Under the pieces are notes generated by a model that was not told the origin of the DNA, ran no database searches, and saw nothing but the letters and a program-made list of their open reading frames with translations. 64,000 nt of DNA from Notospermus geniculatus (Eukaryota; Nemertea; Pilidiophora; Heteronemertea; Lineidae): the NCBI GenBank assembly GCA_002633025.1, contig NMRB01001626.1:38465-102464 (forward strand), in the 5' to 3' direction. Shown here one piece after another: positions 12,351-24,094 of the stretch. The translations under genes were made by a program, and so were the position numbers. The stretch's first letter is position 1. Each line of letters starts with the position of its first letter.

Positions 12351-14159
12351 GCCTACTAGTGGGAACAGTTGGTTCCAGGCCATGCAGGCAAAGGGTTGAC
12401 AGCTTTACTAGAGTGTGCATTCATGCTTATGTTGATAAAGCTTATACGCTGAAGGATGACCTCTCAGTGAAGAATCAACACTAGCCCTACTCAGCCGCAG
12501 TGCTCCACCCTAATCGACAAAACAGACGGCAAAACATTTTAACGTTTCATGCGACGCTCATGATCTTGTTAAAGCGATGTATGACTGTGTGCCTCTCTCT
12601 TTCCACCGTTTAATCTGGCTTCCTTGTTATCTCTGCCACCTTCGAGTTTAATTTACGGCCGTTACGATAGCGTCGGCAGAGGGAGGTCCGTTGATAGGCC
12701 AGTGATCTGCCTAGAGGGAGTGTGCACCGTTCCACACAGAACATGTGAGGTCGAGATAGCATATCTAGTGAAAGGAGTCCTGTATGCATAAATTTGAATG
12801 TACTGATTTACAGGTACGTGTATATTAGAATACTAAATTGTCAGTTACATGTTAAGCACTTATCTATTTTTTCATGGTCACAAAATCGTCAGACATCCGT
12901 TCTGCAGATCAGAGAGCCAGCAAGGCACCATCTTTGGTTCATGATGACGCATAGATCACATGTACGCAAGAACTGCTGACGCATGGATCACATGTACACA
13001 AGAACTGATGACGACAAACTCTGGCATTTTCAGATGAAATTTCATTCCATATTGACTCACCACGTTACCAGCCACCTTAGTCGAACAGAACCGCATTCCT
13101 CACCACATTCATAACATGTTTCACCTAACCATAGTAAATTCTGAAAGAAAAACCTTACTCGTTCGGCATATGGTAAGCAAAAACCTGTCCTCATGCTTCC
13201 ACGGGATAAAATACGGCTCAACTCTCGATCGGATCCGTGTAGCAGGTGTTTCAGCCAGCATATCCTAGTTGAGATGAGATCTACAGAATTCGATTAAACC
13301 TTTCTCCTTCGTTCCGATATCGTGTTTACAACCTGTCTGTACTGGTCCGTTTTTGTCATGACCCAGTGGAGTGTGCTATCATTGGCTCGCAAATCAACAT
13401 GGCTGTTGTGTAAGCGTAATTGTGGAATAGGCCTACTTGTCTGCCGTTCGGAGTGCGAGAGGTGTAGCCCTGCCATGCTGACATCACGGTCAAATCCTAC
13501 AGAAACATAAGAATAAGGAAGAACGTTTTGTTCTAATACGCCCATTGGTCGGTGAAATGTTCCGAAACATTCGCATCTGCTGCGGAAATCGTGCGACGGC
13601 TGATAGCTTATGGAGCGCCATTTCTGCAAACTAAAGCATTCGCTTACGCAAGCTCACACATTGCTTACACTCCAGCCGCCGCTGAAGCTGCCTGTGGGGG
13701 AAATAGCAGTGTTGTTAATCATTGCAACCCCATTGAGACCTAAGCCGTTAGACTCGCATACCAATGGAGTTAGCCATGGAGGCGAGCATACCAAATGAGT
13801 GAGGCCGACTGCTGTATGATGATTGCAAACAACTTTCTTACGTTTGCGACATCAACTCGGGCGGCACTGATGTTATTCATACGACAGCTGGTGCTTGCAC
13901 CCATCGATCAGCATCCCCCTTCAATCTTGGATTTCTACCCAGATTTTGTGCATGCGCACGAAGGCAAATCAAAACTTCTCAGTGATTGGTCGCGAGATCC
14001 TAGACTGCTTTCCAGTGTGCGCGCGCATAATGTCTAAATAGGAATCCAAGATGGCGGGGCCCAACGAAACGACAAATATCCTACGAGGAGCTCAGTGACA
14101 TACATGTAAAAGGTGTAAATGTTGTTTAATCCTATGGAACAGGGTATCCAGTATCTAGG
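12351..14159. other. Intergenic DNA, nothing recognised
   Basis: No gene seen. A short imperfect duplication of about 34 bp (GACGCATRGATCACATGTAC then RCAAGAACTG) lies near 12,945-13,010. An AAGATGGCGG motif occurs near 14,049. Confidence 0.4.
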
Positions 14160-14290
14160 GTAACGGCTGCCTGTAAGTGTAAGGGTCAGGGGTTAAGAGT
14201 TGAGATTAGGATTAGGATGGGCTAAGGGGTCAGGGGTAGGAGGTCAGGTATCAAGGGTTGTGGGATGAGGCCAGGGGAGAGGATTCAGAG
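14160..14290 (+). repeat. G-rich, degenerate telomere-like tract
   Basis: The plus strand is a run of imperfect G-rich units: GGTCAGGGGTTAAG, GATTAGGATTAGGATGGG, CTAAGGGGTCAGGGG. They resemble decayed TTAGGG repeats. Several GGG or GGGG runs at short spacing could form a G-quadruplex. It is too diverged to call a true interstitial telomere repeat. Confidence 0.35.
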
Positions 14291-14440
14291 TGGATATTCA
14301 CCTCTTCACTGAGCCTCAGTGATCTTGCACTGGTTTGTGTTCCATCGCTCGGTCTGAAACGGGAACTTGTCAACCAACGGTTCTGCAAGTCCTACATGTA
14401 AGGGTAGCGTGGTGAGCAGTATCTGCATGTATGTAACTGT

Positions 14441-14773
14441 GGGCCGTATGCACGGGTCACACTTACATTAAAGTGTGACTTTCCTCAATGCTTAAAGCAC
14501 CACGGTATTGCCACTTTCTCTCGACAGCCGGCGCCACCGTACCCGTTCTCCAATACTATAGTTAAGCCTTTCGCCCCAGTGTTGGAGAATGTATGATTAC
14601 ACTAGAATGCACGTAGTAGCATGCGTAGTTTACCAAGTCGTCAATAGAGGTCTCCCTTAACGCGGGTAGGTGTAACGCAGGATTGGGAAGCAATACTGTG
14701 GTCCTTTAAAGCATAGAGAAAGTCCAACTTAAGCTATACTTTAGGCTAAAGTGCGGTCCGTGAATTCGGCCCT
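14441..14773. mobile_element. MITE with GGGCCGTATGCAC-type ends, about 330 bp
   Basis: The left end GGGCCGTATGCACGGGTCAC, followed by ACTTACATTAAAGTGTGACTT, is matched in inverse at the right end by AGGGCCGAATTCACGGACCG then CACTTTAGCCTAAAGTATAG. The inverted ends are imperfect over about 45 bp. Internal inverse patches (CTTTCTC..GA and AAAGCATAGAGAAAG) support one old element. There is no coding capacity and no clear target duplication. The ends resemble those of the elements at 24.4-24.7 kb and 38.4-38.9 kb. Confidence 0.55.
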
Positions 14774-15625
14774 AAGTCTCCATGGTCCACCAAAATCAGC
14801 CCAAAGAGACATTTAACTTCGGCAACAATACAATAAGACCAAAAATAGACGACGACCAGGGCTGTATCTATTTTAGATTCGACTTGCATCTACAATCATT
14901 ATACTTTTTAATTTGATTTTGAAACCATATGCTTGAACTGACGTCATCGTTTCGTAAGGATGTCAATAATTCGCATGAAATACAACCTTCAGTCATATTA
15001 ATTGGGGAGCCAGCCCACTTTTATTTACACTTTTGAGAACGAAAGGTTTGATGGTCTCATTCTACCAGTAGTAACTGGGAGATGAATAATCTATATCAAT
15101 GTACCATTCATGTACCGGAAGAATCACCTGTAGGCCTACATCGGGAACCATTCGACATTTACAATGTCATCTTGTTTGCCTTGATGGTGGATGTCACGCA
15201 CTCATCGCACCTTGCCGTGAATAGGTCTATTCGTTGGCCTGAATTTCCTATCGTATTAGGTACTGGCGTATTGAGTAACACCGCCAGTATAAGTTTGGTG
15301 TTTTTTTGACTTGTCTGGCACTCTACGGAAGCTGCCATACTCGGACCACGTGACGCATCCCATTGGGAAACGTTCAGTCGACATTATTTCTGCAAGAAGA
15401 TCGTAAGTAGCTACCGTACAGGCCAAATTTCTCGATAACCTTGGTCTTTCAGACGAATTTTCCACAAAGTTCCATTCGGTCGTACATGCTGCTCCGTAAA
15501 ATGCAGTTTTTTTTATGCCGTCTACCAATCAATCACTCACAAAGTCAGTGAACCCGACGAGTCAAGTCGCCTGCGACGTCATTGTATGTGATGTGTCTGA
15601 TCTTCATAACCTCAGTGTCATACGG

Positions 15626-15683
15626 GGAAAATGTTACATCTACCTTTTTGTGTGATATTCAAAGGCAGATGTAACACTTTTCC
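15626..15683. repeat. Small stable hairpin (58 nt)
   Basis: Arms GGAAAATGTTACATCTACC and the inverse GGCAGATGTAACACTTTTCC pair over about 22 positions with two mismatches, separated by a loop of about 14 nt. It could be a tiny fold-back element or a hairpin RNA. No evidence of transcription is visible. Confidence 0.6.
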
Positions 15684-16599
15684 AGGTGAATGCGTGACAT
15701 GTCCCCTCTCTCTCAAGGTCAACGACGAGTTGCTATATGAATATAACGACCTCTTAGTAGTTTTTAAGGATTCTCCAATTAGGCGCCGTACTATAAAAAG
15801 ACGGTATAGGATCATATCTAAGTCTTTGAACGCTCAATCAATGTCCATAACTACCACTGTTTAGAACCTACTGTTTGTGCAGTTGCCATGGCAACCGTAT
15901 TTGATGGCGTGTTGCTAAGATATCTGGTGACACTAGCCGAGAATTTCCCGGGATGTCGTCTACTCTTTTGGGATTAGCTCGAATCTTGCGATCAGTCCTG
16001 TTATCTTGGCTGCTAAAGTAGGAAGCAGTTGAAATAAATTGGCTTGCAATGTACGCCAGATATTTTTTTATCATCAGCAAGCTAGAGCTCATTTAGCATT
16101 TGGATGTTATCGCATGTCCTCGCTGCTGTCTTGGATAGGCAGTTGGCATTTAAAGTCGAAGATTTGGCTATTTTGACCGATTTCAGTTTCCTACTTTTTA
16201 ACATTTTGTCCATCACATGTGGCACGACACATATGTGACAGTACTCTTCGTACTGACCATGCTGACCACTCTAGTTGGAGAGGATAGTGGTCCGAGGACA
16301 CAGCAATAGTGTCCATCCCTTCAGTCCATTGCGGTCACTGCCACCGCCAAAGTTTGATCGAAACTTCAACACCATTTCCAGACCTGTTCCCCCGAGTCTA
16401 CTGGAATGATATGGTGACATTTTGTAGGTATATCCTCCCACAATATGCAGCAGGGTGCCACACATGTATTTCCTGTCGGTAAAATCCGTCACACCCGTTT
16501 ATTCAGCGCTGGAGCGAAGACGACCGGTGACCCTCCAATCCAGGCCAGTTGTCCTCGATTGAGTTGATCACATCTGATATGTTTTGGTGTTTTATGTAG

Positions 16600-16670
16600 T
16601 CCTCGGTAGTATAGCGGTGTGATAGCTGCCTGCCGCGCGGGCGACCCGGGTTCCATTCGCGGCCGGTGAG
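16600..16670 (+). pseudogene. tRNA-Asp-like sequence with anticodon GCC
   Basis: A 71-nt stretch begins TCCTCGGTAGTATAGCGGTG, which matches the 5' half of animal tRNA-Asp, including a perfect A box (TAGTATAGCGG). The anticodon loop reads CTGCCGC, giving anticodon GCC (Gly) where Asp has GTC. The B-box region GGTTCCATTC departs from GGTTCGANTC, and the T stem has a G-G mismatch. The acceptor ends TCCTCGG / CCGGTGA pair in most positions, with one mismatch and one wobble. A run of six T (16,672-16,677) follows, as a Pol III terminator would. The likeliest reading is a tRNA pseudogene or a tRNA-derived SINE head; a diverged functional tRNA is less likely. Confidence 0.6.
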
Positions 16671-17037
16671 TGTTTTTTCGGATTTTTTCTCGCCTGGTCT
16701 TACGTTAATGAAAGATGTGTCTGTCTGGTTATGAGTGTTCTTTTTGTGTAATGAGTTTGGGTCGAAAATGGCGGCGATATATAGAACGCCCGTAATGACG
16801 AAAGATGGCGTCATTAAGACTGCGCTGCGCGGAGCGAAATTCTTTCCCCCAGTTGCACCCTGGGTAATCACCTTCTGTGATCTTGCCACTTGTCTCAAAC
16901 AGTTGCCTCTGTCGTGCTAAGCCCACGTGATCCAAAGCTGACTGCTCAATCAATTACACGTTATATCCGGAGCTAATTGGGGTATTTTCGCCCCGGATTA
17001 TCTCTCCCCTGTGTGATTGTGACTCTGTGAATGTGAT

Positions 17038-17130
17038 ATGCCAGCTCGACTGAACATCGGGGAGGAATCTGAGGTTAGAAGGTTAAGGAGACGAAAGGAT
17101 GAAAAGAAAGAGCAAATCTGGTATTTCCAG
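17038..17130 (+). CDS. Possible first coding exon, unrecognised
   Basis: An ATG opens a 31-codon stretch, MPARLNIGEESEVRRLRRRK continuing DEKKEQIWYFQ. It ends exactly at a usable donor, TTTCCAG|GTGAATA. The sequence is strongly charged and helix-prone. Upstream (16,770-17,000) are AAAATGGCGGC and AAGATGGCGTC motifs and CCAAT-type boxes, as in many TATA-less promoters. After the donor the frame runs into the CCAAT array. No downstream partner exon was found. This is a weak prediction. Confidence 0.15.
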
Positions 17131-17165
17131 GTGAATAATGTTGGTCTGTTCACAGTCACGGCGAG

Positions 17166-17490
17166 AGGCGATTGGTTTCCTCACAGAAATTTTATCGATT
17201 GCTTCAGTTACACCGGCTCTGATTGGTTCCTATCCCCTAAAGTACGCGCTCGCTTATTGGTCACTGTTGGACTTGATTTTGTTGGTTCTGCCACTGTTAC
17301 AGGTGTCGTGATTGGCTTGCATTCAATTGTCCCTGATTGGCTTATCAGCAGTAACAATGGCTGTGATTGGATGTCGATTGAAAGGGTTCTGCCACTGTAA
17401 CAGGTGCCGCGATTGGCTTGCATTCAGTTGTGCCCTGATTGGCTTATCAGCAGTTACAAGGGCTCTGATTGGATTGAAAGGGTTACGTTC
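17166..17490 (+). promoter_or_regulatory. Array of nine same-direction ATTGG (inverse CCAAT) boxes
   Basis: ATTGG occurs at 17,171, 17,222, 17,256, 17,311, 17,336, 17,366, 17,412, 17,438 and 17,468, all on the plus strand. The second half is an imperfect tandem duplication with a period of 101 bp (17,286-17,386 and 17,387-17,485). It includes TTCTGCCACTGTTACAGGTG, GATTGGCTTGCATTC and CTGATTGGCTTATCAGCAGT. CCAAT is the binding site of NF-Y. Whether this is a promoter, or a repeat that happens to contain CCAAT, cannot be told from sequence. Similar sequence recurs near 45.5-45.8 kb. Confidence 0.55.
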
Positions 17491-18426
17491 ACAAACAAAA
17501 CGCTTGCATGAACATGACAACGCATTGTATGGGAAGATACCTACTAAAAGCCGCCGATTCACCATTAGGTAATCTATTTTACTTAGTAATGATGCCCCAA
17601 AATGCCTTAACATTACGCTTTTCCATTTTATCGCCTAAATAGTAGATTTATGGTCACTACAGTGGGACTAATGGTGGGATGGCCGTGGGGAGTAATGTGG
17701 ACTATCCTGATGTTTATAGCTGACTAGAGAAAGACATTAAAATACGGCCATGCCTCTCTGTGGGATTGAGCGAGAGGTCATAAGGTAGCCACCGACACTG
17801 ACTGCCACTGACTTATGCATTGTTATTTTGTGACGAAGTATGGTATACATTTCCGATTTAGGCTACATGCATGTGTGTACCCATCTAGGATCGAGGTTCA
17901 ATCATCCATTTTCCTTCACATGGAGGAACTCTCAACTAGGCCTGGGATCGAGATACGGTATTTCATTGTTTATGAGGTATTTGTGGCATTTGATTTTTTT
18001 TCTCTAATACATCCCGTTAGCTTCCTAGGCCCTGAAAATTCTCGTATTGGTGTGTGCAATGCTATGGAGGTTGCATACACTGGATACTAGCCAGCATTCC
18101 AGAATCATTTGATACTGCTTGTATTACACAATCTGTGTATAAGCTCTGTTTGCCTCCTTGGGCAAGGTATAATGACGAATAATCAAGCATGTCTATCCTG
18201 TTTAGAGTTCAAGTTCAAAACGTTTTGAAGTCAGAACTCATTAAACATGTTAAACACTAAGGTTCTGGCCAGGTATTGGTGGCAATAGTGGCTACCTGTA
18301 AAGAAATGGACTAACAGTAAGAAACGACTTAGATAAACAAACAGTAGATCAAAGTCCTTAGATGAATGTTTGAATGGATAGACAACCACACACAGTGCTA
18401 CCCCGGCATTAGCTTCATCGGCAGTG

Positions 18427-18470
18427 CCTGTGACGTCATCGCAAATGGACGATATCGATGACGTCACAGG
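18427..18470. promoter_or_regulatory. Inverted pair of CRE palindromes
   Basis: CCTGTGACGTCATCG at 18,427-18,441 is repeated perfectly in inverse as CGATGACGTCACAGG at 18,456-18,470, with a 14-nt loop. Each arm contains the full CRE palindrome TGACGTCA (18,431 and 18,459), the site bound by CREB/ATF factors. It could be a tiny fold-back element or a paired regulatory site. Confidence 0.55.
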
Positions 18471-19935
18471 TTGGCAAGAAGGCAGTATTCTGTACAATGA
18501 ACATCATTCACATTCACTCATTTGCAACCATAGACGATTCAGTGACTAACGAAAGCTTCCTTCCCCGTTTCCTCCCGCCGATGTTAACAGATACCAGACA
18601 TGAGCCAATTAGTGTCGGTGACTGGCAATCTGCGCACGCTGAGATATTTGTAAAACTGATAATATACGCAGATGAAAAAAAACCGCGCGGGATCTTTGCA
18701 ATCTCGCCGCCAGAGGGCTGTCGCCTGATTATATGACGACCGTCTTCTGCTATGCCAGCGGTACACGGTCAAACATTTCATTGAATTTTGCTGAATACAC
18801 CAGTATACTCATTGAACGCTTACATGTGAGTCTGCACGTTAGGCCCTATTACATGTAGCCCTGAATCTGAATTGCAAAAAATCGGAATGTGTACACTAGG
18901 GTAGTCGGGCCTTGTTGGTGAGTTCGAACAGAGAGAGCTGGGACACCAGGGCAAAATCCACAGCCGGGAGATTGTGCATAAAGCATGAATTATTCCCCAA
19001 AAGGAGTGCTAAATGATAACCCGTAAACTGCCGAAGAATGGACATTATTCTCATCTCCTTGGTAACGCCGTCAGAATAGATATGCACGCGTAAAAACAAC
19101 AATACGATCCTCTCTTCTCGTCGGTTGTCATTCCTGTAACCAGACCTGGTGCCGCAGATTGGGTGTGAAAATTTAATGAAAGGGATTTGTCCTGAGATGA
19201 GGCAATCATCTACCTTCCGTGGCTGATTTTGCGTCACTGTTGTCGTATGGAGAAGACTATTGCCAAGTGCTACCAGTGGATTCGAGCTATTGGCTTCTTG
19301 AATATTCTCTCCGCCGTACTACACGGTCAAAGATTTCATCAAATTCCATCCTCGTCGTCAATTTTGATTGTTTTAGTTGATTTTCAAAGGAATCAGATAT
19401 CAGACTTCATTGGTAAAGCGGTTTATTTTATCGGCAACGACAACAACGGTTGACATAAAATGGGGATCCAATTGGAACGAAGGTTGTACAGAAGACAGAA
19501 GATCCAGTGTCCAGCAACGGATTTCCCAACACCCTCTGACCAACATAACCGACACAGGAGAATTCTTGTCACCAATCACGTTCTCCCGCATTCTGTCAAC
19601 TGCCATTTTCGATCGCTTCAATCAGATAGGGTACGGCCATATTGATAAAAACAGCGCAGCAACAGCTCAAATCAGAATCCGCATCCTATTATCAGCCGGG
19701 CAGAGATTGCGCTGATGTGACCCACCAGTTCCCTGTCAGGACGAACTGAGATGATGACTGATTGCTCATACGATCAATGCTCGACCAATCAAGTTCTAAC
19801 CTCGGGGGATGTGCAGCGGTCACACATTCTGATGCATAGATTCGCCTGTTAAGATTGACAGTTGTTCCGTGAGTTTTGATAGGTGGATTCAAGTTGACAG
19901 TGATTTGCAATAGGCTGGTCCCGGTTAACAACGTA

Positions 19936-20345
19936 GCATCTAGGCTAGACTGATACTATCCAAATATCCGAGCCTTAGCTGACACAAATCCAGGTAGTGA
20001 GCCAAAAAATGGCCGCCATCCTTTTCATCAATGAAGTTCGACGCGCTGATATCATTACTATTAAGGTACCACACTATACTTCAACTCATTCTTTTTTGTG
20101 TAGCAACAGTTTCCATGTCTCATTGGTAACTTAGATCATTCAAATACATGGACGTAGATTCAAACAGTCTTGTCAAGCAGTCCTGATCGGTGTGTACCCT
20201 CGCGATCATGATCAACCTCGCCGCCCAATTGGTGGTGTGCTATACGGTGTACATCGATCGTGCGTATAAAGCTATGAACGAGGTCACCATAATGAGATGC
20301 ACTACGACGGCGTCATCCACGAAACCAGGTTATTGGAGCATAGCC
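19936..20345 (+). repeat. Dispersed repeat R1, copy 1
   Basis: This stretch is found again, inverted, at 43,905-44,305 and partly at 61,130-61,375. Shared landmarks in order are GGCTAGACTGATACTA, AAAATGGCCGCCATCCTTTT, TTCAACTCATTCTTTT, TGTGTAGCAACAGT, TAACTTAGATCATTCAAATA, CGCGATCATGATCAACCTCG, ATCGATCGTG and ATGAACGAGGTCACCATAAT. It has no coding motif, no simple tail and no obvious terminal inverted repeat, so its class is unknown. Confidence 0.75.
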
Positions 20346-21559
20346 GCGTGCCGCCGCTTAGAGTACAATTTGCACGTTATATGCTGCAGACAATTCCCAA
20401 CAGTAATAGCCTCAGAATCGCATTGTTTTGCTGATAGCCTATAATTTAGAAAGTCAATCATGCACCGACGATCATCCGCCAGACAAAGTGTGGGCTCAGC
20501 CGATTAAATTGAAGTACATCAGCCAAACGTCCATATCCCTTGTCAATTTCTCAGAAATTCCATACGCCAACACTCGGTACATTTCAAACTTCGAGACAAT
20601 TACAGGCAATTCGATAAGAGTCGTTATGAAATTAACAGACCCCAGCGGTAAACAAAGCGAGTGGTTTGGCCTCTGTGGCCGACCAAGGCTTTAATTACTA
20701 GAGTACAATCCAATTTCGAAAGAAGCGTCCGTTTCAAGGGATTCAACTCATAAAACCGTGTGCAGCTTGCACTATCCTGTAAATTGTTTCGGTGCAATTG
20801 ACATGTGTAGGCAGCGTTAATGGTGTCGGTGGTCTCTACTCCACTTTAACTTGATCAATGCCTTGCCTGTTTCAAACATATAGAAACTACAGGCAATGCA
20901 CTTGAAAGATTGATCATCGCATTGGAATTGAAATCTACAAATGTAAGGCATTCATACAGAGACAATTGACAGCGAATCTTCGTTGTTTTCTGTTATGGAG
21001 GTTTTAACAAATACAGAATTCGATTAGAGCGAGTGATGAAGAATTATTATCCAATTTCTGATTCGATTATTATTCGCTAGGGTGCGCATAACTCGAACGT
21101 GTCAGACGTCAGCAAGTTTGTGTTTTTTTAAAAGCCTGTGTTTAAAATGTGACGTCGATTACGGCAGAGGTTAGTTGAGTTTGACGCCCATAGGTGCCAC
21201 TTCATAGACAGCGCAGAGAATTCGCGATGTTTCATTCTGCGGTAGCCGCCCTTATCCATCTGATTCCAAAATAGCTGACTTTCATGTCCACTTTCAACGA
21301 TACCAGTAACAAACATCATTGCTTGCAGTAACGAGCCACTTCGAATCTGCGGCTGAAAATCTGAAGACGTATGACGTCATAATCTTTGTTAGTTTACATT
21401 CCCGAGGGAACAATTCGTAAACGAGGCATATTGAAATGTGAGAGTCCTCGATCTCCTTCAAATCTTTGCTTTTATTAGTCATGGTATCTCGTTGAAATTG
21501 ATTGGCAATTGTATTGTATTTTACCAAACAAAATGAAAGGCAGTCCGTCTGTCTGTCAG
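20346..21559. other. Intergenic DNA, nothing recognised
   Basis: No gene or clear repeat was seen. One exact TGACGTCA lies at 21,372. Confidence 0.4.
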
Positions 21560-22622
21560 TACGCACGATACAGGATATATGGACGTGCGTCTTGTTTGCC
21601 GTCTACTCTCGAGTTGAAATGGCCTTGGATCCAAACAAGACGCCGGTGTGGTAGAAACCATTGCCCCCTAAACTCATTGTCCGGTCGGGCAATTCTAGAA
21701 GGAAGTGATTTTTACTACACGGGAATCTAAGTCCCCTAAAATCAAAGTCATATTTGATTGTTCAATGAGGTATCAATCGGCCATTGAAATAATGACAATT
21801 GCAGGCTTTTGGAAGACACGTCCAGAATAATCCCAGTAGGCCTGACGCAACACGTATGTCTGCTTCAAATCTAGGGACCAAACATTACGGATACCCTCGA
21901 TTCCGTGTGCTGTGCACCCCCCCCCCCGACACACACACTCCAAAGTCCGTTCGCAACACATCAGGAACACATTCCAGAATATCCAAGATATAGGCATGAC
22001 GCAAACCCACAGAGGGCAATACGTGTGTTGCATTTAGGGTCCCCTGCCGGTGCACACGACGTGAAGTGCCCTGTCCAAGGACACAGACACAGCAGAAATN
22101 TACGCACGATACAGGATATATGGACGTGCGTCTTGTTTGCCGTCTACTCTCGAGTTGAAATGGCCTTGGATCGAAACAAGACGCCAATATGGCAGAAACC
22201 ATTGCCCTCTCCTAAACTCATTGTCCGGTCGGGCAATTCTAGAAGGAAGTGAAGTCCCCTAAAATCAAAGTCAGGTTTGATTGTTCAATGAGGTATCAAT
22301 CGGCCATTGAAATAATGACAATTGCAGGCTTTTGGAACACACGTCCAGAATAATCCCAGTAGGCCTGACGCAATACGTATGTCTGCTTCAAATCTAGGGA
22401 CCAAACATTACGGATACCCTCGATTCCGTGTGCTGTGCACCCCCCCCCCCCACACACACACTCCAAAGTCCGTTCGCAACACATCAGGAACACATTCCAG
22501 AATATCCAAGATATAGGCATGACGCAAACCCACAGAGGGCAATACGTGTGTTGCATTTAGGGTCCCCTGCCGGTGCACACGACGTGAAGTGCCCTGTCCA
22601 AGGACACAGACACAGCAGAAAT
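21560..22622 (+). repeat. 0.5-kb tandem duplication joined by a single N
   Basis: Copy 1 (21,560-22,099) and copy 2 (22,101-22,622) both begin TACGCACGATACAGGATATA and both end CACAGACACAGCAGAAAT. The only base between them is the N at 22,100. Copy 1 carries an extra block of about 20 bp near 21,710-21,730; otherwise the copies differ by scattered single changes and by the length and neighbourhood of a C-run followed by CACACACA. Open frames of 64-115 codons appear in duplicate because of this and have no motifs. Confidence 0.92.
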
Positions 22623-23477
22623 AAACACCACGCCGTCACACAACACTACTAATAAGCCAGTGAAAGGAAAACGATGGGGACAATGAATTTTATTCGCAGC
22701 AGAAGTGCTAGAAATGCGTTCAATATATTGATCAGCCTCTCTGCAGATGGTCCATACACCAGTCAGTACTAGGAATAAAATATGCATACATCAGGTTGTC
22801 CTAGCTACCGAACCGAGAAGCACGCGTACGAGAATCCTGTGGGATTTTGAAAGATGCATCCTAGACATAGTGCTGTGTTATGAAAACGTACCGAACGAGT
22901 TCCCGGTTCGAATGCATTCGATCTGAAACGGTTTGTAGGTGCTTTTCTAATGAGACATAAATTATGAATATATTCAGGATCAAGCATTATTTTCGATGAG
23001 GATCGGTGATGCTGTGTGTTCGGACTCAGATGATTCCGAGTGCGTTTTTTGATCATTCTTGCCTTTTTCCTGGATATCTTTGGCGTGATTTTCTTTTTTA
23101 GGATTACTGGGAGTGTGATATGTAATGTCTTTGTTGTTTTTCAGATCCGCTGATGCTATGCTCACCGAGAGAGCGAGAGGAAAATTCTGTTGACGCGAAG
23201 GCCAGAGCGCGATGATGGTTTTAAAGATGGCGGCCAACAGGACCCGACGACACAGCGACGCCAGACCGAAAACATCTAAAATAGACGGCATGGGCTGATA
23301 TAGGAACAAAAAGAAAAGTCCAAAACTCCGAAAGGATTTTCAAAATTATCTCTTGTAGATTTTAGACTTTTTGGATTATAGTTGGCATGTTTTCGGGAGT
23401 ACCATATTACTGAGTGCGTGCGTGTGTGTGTATGTCGCATTTCTCTCCAATTTCAAATTGTGTGTTCCTGTTTTTAG
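22623..23477. other. Upstream flank or 5' UTR intron of the Shaw gene
   Basis: No coding exon was found. An AAGATGGCGGCC motif lies at about 23,225. A pyrimidine-rich tract ending CCTGTTTTTAG (AG at 23,476-23,477) looks like a splice acceptor 86 bases before the Shaw start codon. This suggests a 5' UTR intron with the non-coding first exon further upstream. Confidence 0.45.
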
Positions 23478-23563
23478 ATAGAAATTCAGGGGGTTTCTCT
23501 TACTCAGTAGGGTAGCGTACCCCCAGCGAAGGAAGCCAGTGCGCCCCTTCGCCGCAAGTCATC

Positions 23564-24094
23564 ATGTTCAACGACCAAAATGTAATGACTGACGCCGAAA
23601 ACCGGGTCATTCTAAACGTCGGTGGGATACGTCATGAGACGTATAAAGCGACACTGAAAAAAATTCCAGCGACCAGGTTATCCCGTCTTACTGAGGCCTT
23701 AGCAAACTATGACCCGGTTCTCAACGAATATTTCTTTGACCGACATCCGGGTGTTTTTGCTCAAATTCTCAATTATTACCGGACTGGTAAGTTGCATTAC
23801 CCCACCGACGTCTGCGGGCCCCTGTTTGAAGAGGAATTGGAATTCTGGGGGCTCGATTCGAATCAAGTGGAACCGTGCTGTTGGATGACGTACACGACGC
23901 ATAGAGACACGCAGGAGACACTGGCCATATTGGACAGACTTGACCTTGATACTGATAAACCATCGGATGAGGATATCATGAAGAAATTCGGTCTGGAGGA
24001 GGAATATGCCAACGGAGAGCTCACGTGCTGGCAAAAAGTCAAGCCGAAAATTTGGGCCCTTTTTGACGAACCATACTCTTCGACGTGTGCAAAG
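23564..24094 (+). CDS. Shaw: Shaw (Kv3) voltage-gated K+ channel, N-terminal T1 exon
   Basis: This exon encodes 177 residues: the cytoplasmic tetramerisation (T1/BTB) domain and the linker to S1. It opens [20 protein letters not shown] and runs through [32 protein letters not shown] and [18 protein letters not shown], all typical of Shaw. The Kv3-type zinc site HX5CX20CC is intact: His78, Cys84, Cys105 and Cys106. It binds Zn between T1 subunits and separates Shaw from Shaker. An acidic linker follows, then [17 protein letters not shown]. The exon ends in phase 0 at AAG|GTAAGC; beyond that the frame is unrelated and stops at about 24,296. The first Met is used because the homologous N-terminus is equally short. 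A likely 5' UTR acceptor is at 23,477. Confidence 0.95.

Noticed and set aside
12093-12359. 88-codon frame across the 34-bp minisatellite
   Set aside because: It is explained by the repeat, with period 34 read in three phases; no independent coding evidence.
21773-22652. Several 64-115-codon frames with Pro/His-rich or Cys-rich peptides
   Set aside because: They occur in duplicate in the tandem copies, on both strands, and include C-run/CA-run low-complexity sequence.
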